A stretch of 64,000 bases of DNA from positions 6,052,811 through 6,116,810 of the forward strand of contig NC_135058.1 in assembly GCF_051014685.1 (NCBI RefSeq), given 5' to 3'. Shown in pieces: positions 61,301 to 64,000 of the stretch. Made by a program: the position numbers and the translations under genes. The notes beneath the pieces were generated by a model. The model did not search any database. It was not told where the DNA came from and saw only the letters and a program-made list of their open reading frames with translations. Within the stretch, counting starts at the first letter, position 1. Each line of letters opens with the position of its first letter. The stretch comes from Ptiloglossa arizonensis (lineage: Eukaryota > Arthropoda > Insecta > Hymenoptera > Colletidae).

Positions 61301-64000
61301 CGAATCATTTACAGTCTTAATTCCAGGGAAATTTCTCTGGTTGTTTCCACGAGAAATTTACGTCTCGAATATCCCGACGATTCAATGTCGATCGCTATAG
61401 TTTAGAGTAATTAACAACCGCAACTTGACGATCGTGTACTACTCGAGTTCGGAGTCGATACTGATTTCGAACGCAATATATTTACAAAGTGTTTCATTTT
61501 TTTTTACGATCTCTGCCCTTTTCGAACGTAGTCGCGAATATCGTTCACTCTTTCAATATTTATTTACACGTATTTCAAGACAGCGTACATTTCTCTTTGG
61601 GGAAGAAATAGGAATTTATCTTTATCGAAGAAATCTGCGGGCGAACCGAAGTGCTCCGATGAAAAAAAGAATACAAGTTTCGGTACGAGTATGGCTATGC
61701 TCGTGAAAAAGAAAACAGATCGAATATTTTTGCGAACGGTGACGCTGGGAAGAAAAATAGCGAAAATGTACGGAAAAAGGGGAAACCTTTCTTTTTTTTA
61801 AATCGGGAAAAGGTTACAAAACTATGCGAAGAAAAAACAATCGTTTTCTCGGAACAATACCGGGAGAGCGTGGAATGGACGATTTCAAAAATTTTCTAGC
61901 GTGCAATGGACCATTTTAAAAATTTTCTACCGTGCAATGTAGTTTGTTGTTACGGAGAATTTCAGCGAAAAATTCGCAGCCCAATAAGTCTAATCTTACG
62001 CGTTCGTTAAATATGTTCTGGTCCTCTTTGCTACAACTTAGTTACTCGTTCCACATAAATCAACGAAAGGGATAATACAAACGCGTTAGATTTCAAAACT
62101 CTCGATAACGGTTCGACTATTTAATAAAAAAATGTTCGAATAACTAAACGTTCGAATATGCGTGCACGTTTAGCGCGTCGCATCGACCGAAATTAAGCGT
62201 TTAGTCGAGATATTGTTGAAAATTGTGTCTTTCAAAAATAATATTATTTTATCAATTTGTGATTATCACACATTAAAGAATTGTACACGTTTAAGTACAG
62301 TGCGAGATTAATTCGCGTCAAGAGGAAGGAGACGGATCGAAGGGTGGCCGTTTCGTCACGAACAGTACACTCATTAAAGGATTCTTTCCACTCGGAGTGG
62401 AAACTCGGCTCGAGGAAACGGGGAAGAAAAGAGAGTTTCCCTGTAACTCGTGAACGGATGTCTGTCCCCGTGTTTGACTTTCGCGGTGTCTTCGTTTGAC
62501 TTCCTCGCAGGATTAAATTCCATTAGAACTTTACGCGCGGAGTTCCCGTTTCCATGTACCGGTCCGCCGTACGTACACCGATGTTTGTTTTTCGTTTTCT
62601 CGGCGCCGAAACGAGTCTTCCTTGACCTCCATTCATAATGGAATTGAAACGACTCTTTTCGGCGTATACACCGGCCCGCTCGAAAGGTCGGGGGTCGGAG
62701 CATCAACGTTTTCACGAGTTGTTGTTCCCATCGTGCGGTAATATCTTAATTGCGATGCTTCGCGGATTAATTAGCAATTAACGGAAATAAAATACACCGA
62801 TGGGACGAGTTCGAACGAGAGCTCGCGTTCTTTGACGACTGGCGCGTTTTATTCGTATTTACGAGAACCCAGCTACTGTTTCCAGTGGTTCCAAAGGATC
62901 AGGATTATGGAATAACGATTCTCGAGCACGAATGAAAAAATATCCAGAGCGAAAGAAACTTTCGGCCGTTTGTACGGTATTCGAGCTTTTCATTAATATT
63001 CTTTGTCGAATTTATAAATAAATGGAGTGCGATCCGGCCGCAGGTTTATCCGGCTGAATAATTTCGCGGGCTTGTTAAGACATTCAAGTTCGGTGTAGGT
63101 ATAAATTCGTTTATAAATAAAATCGTAACGAATCTGGCCGGTATTGAATTCACGATAATTTCTTTTACTTTACAGTAATTTGAAACGCGTTCAACTTTTT
63201 ACGGAATTATTAACGCGACGATAATAGTTTAATTATTTAGAGGTTTGTACTTCGTATGAAATCTTTTTACGTGTAAAAGTTCCGCACGAACGATGCTTCT
63301 GTAAAAGTTTCACGCATCGGATATTTGTATTGCTGGATTGCAACCACTGTTTAGATTATCGAAAATTTATTCTCCAATTATGTTCATGTTTGCACACGAG
63401 CTCTGTAATTCCGTGCAAGCGGGTTCGATAAATCGAATAACATTTTTGATCTCTCGCGAACGAGGTCCTATTGTAATCACGTTTGTTGTTTCTCAACGGA
63501 AACGTTAAGCTCGGATGACATTTCTCGCTTAAATCGGTACCCCGAGATCTATCGCCCGAGTATTTTCTCCCGAATCATACCGTACATTCTCTTAAGGGCT
63601 TAAATACCCCGACAAGGGACAAGTCGTCCGAGTGAATGGTTCTGTAATTATTTTGAACAATTTACTAACCGGGTATTCCGATCGTTCAGATTCGAAGTTA
63701 GCACTCCCGAGTTGCAGTTTCTTTCGTCCGCAACGTGTCTTAATTGCTCGACTCTACGGATTTCCTAAAGGTGTATCCAGACCAGCGTAGCTAGAAAATA
63801 AACCGAATCACACGTGTAAGGAGTGGGGGTTGGGTATACCGCTATACTTTACACCTGGTGTACCGATAAATTAAAAGAAAATCTAGAAATTCTGCTCACC
63901 TCTGCGTGGACCAACTTTAGTAATCCAAATATCGTGGAACACTGTCAAACGTGTTCGAATGTTTTTAACAAACATGCACGATCATTTAAATATTCATGAT
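55375..64000. other. Right end of window without a recognisable gene
   Basis: AT-rich with moderate CpG patches (60.7-63.6 kb). If the exon at 55289 is real this would be its intron. Only the small TIR element at 57390-57549 is supported. Confidence 0.5.
57390..57549. mobile_element. Small TIR element (MITE), 160 bp
   Basis: The ends GCTGAATTCACACTA (57390-57404) and TAGTGTGAATCCAGC (57535-57549) are reverse complements with one mismatch. No clear target duplication was found, so the superfamily is undetermined. The interior is GC-richer than its flanks and reads through as a short open frame, which is not considered a gene. Confidence 0.6.

Overview
The window is animal nuclear DNA, almost certainly from a hymenopteran insect and most likely a bee. 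It is AT-rich with CpG-rich islands. It has short GT-AG introns inside compact genes, long introns elsewhere, many microsatellites and small DNA-transposon remnants. Two genes are recognised with confidence, both on the + strand. No tRNA, rRNA or CRISPR array was seen.

Layout: (1) 1-3300 is a cluster of diverged tandem repeats interrupted by a large foldback. (2) 3336-4820 has a well-spaced TATA/initiator pair followed by two tandem copies of an element bounded by 14-bp inverted repeats. (3) 5593-6497 is SNRNP35, the U11/U12 35 kDa protein of the minor spliceosome, in four exons. (4) 7924-32147 is the troponin T gene (Drosophila upheld). It has a likely TATA promoter about 7.4 kb upstream of the start codon and a large first intron with a CpG-rich band and several tandem repeats. 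A second ~10 kb intron between codons 18 and 19 holds candidate alternative microexons. A compact 3' half follows, with one pair of mutually exclusive 79-nt exons and a last exon encoding a glutamate-only tail. The assembled core CDS is 1185 nt (394 aa) with every exon phase compatible.

(5) 32148-64000 has no recognisable conserved domain. It does hold several short candidate first exons on the + strand (about 34155-34597, 43274-43326, 51315-51598, 55289-55374). Each has a start codon followed by a good or fair donor that leaves the frame in phase 2. I infer they may be alternative 5' exons of one large gene whose common body lies beyond position 64000; this is unproven. The same region carries a pogo-like element, a Tc1-like MITE, another small TIR element, several young tandem duplications and a ratchet-point-like (recursive splice) site.

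The observations most worth following up are the microexon system in the troponin T N-terminal region, especially a 21-nt exon preceded by about 190 nt without any AG, and the set of phase-2 first exons in the right half.
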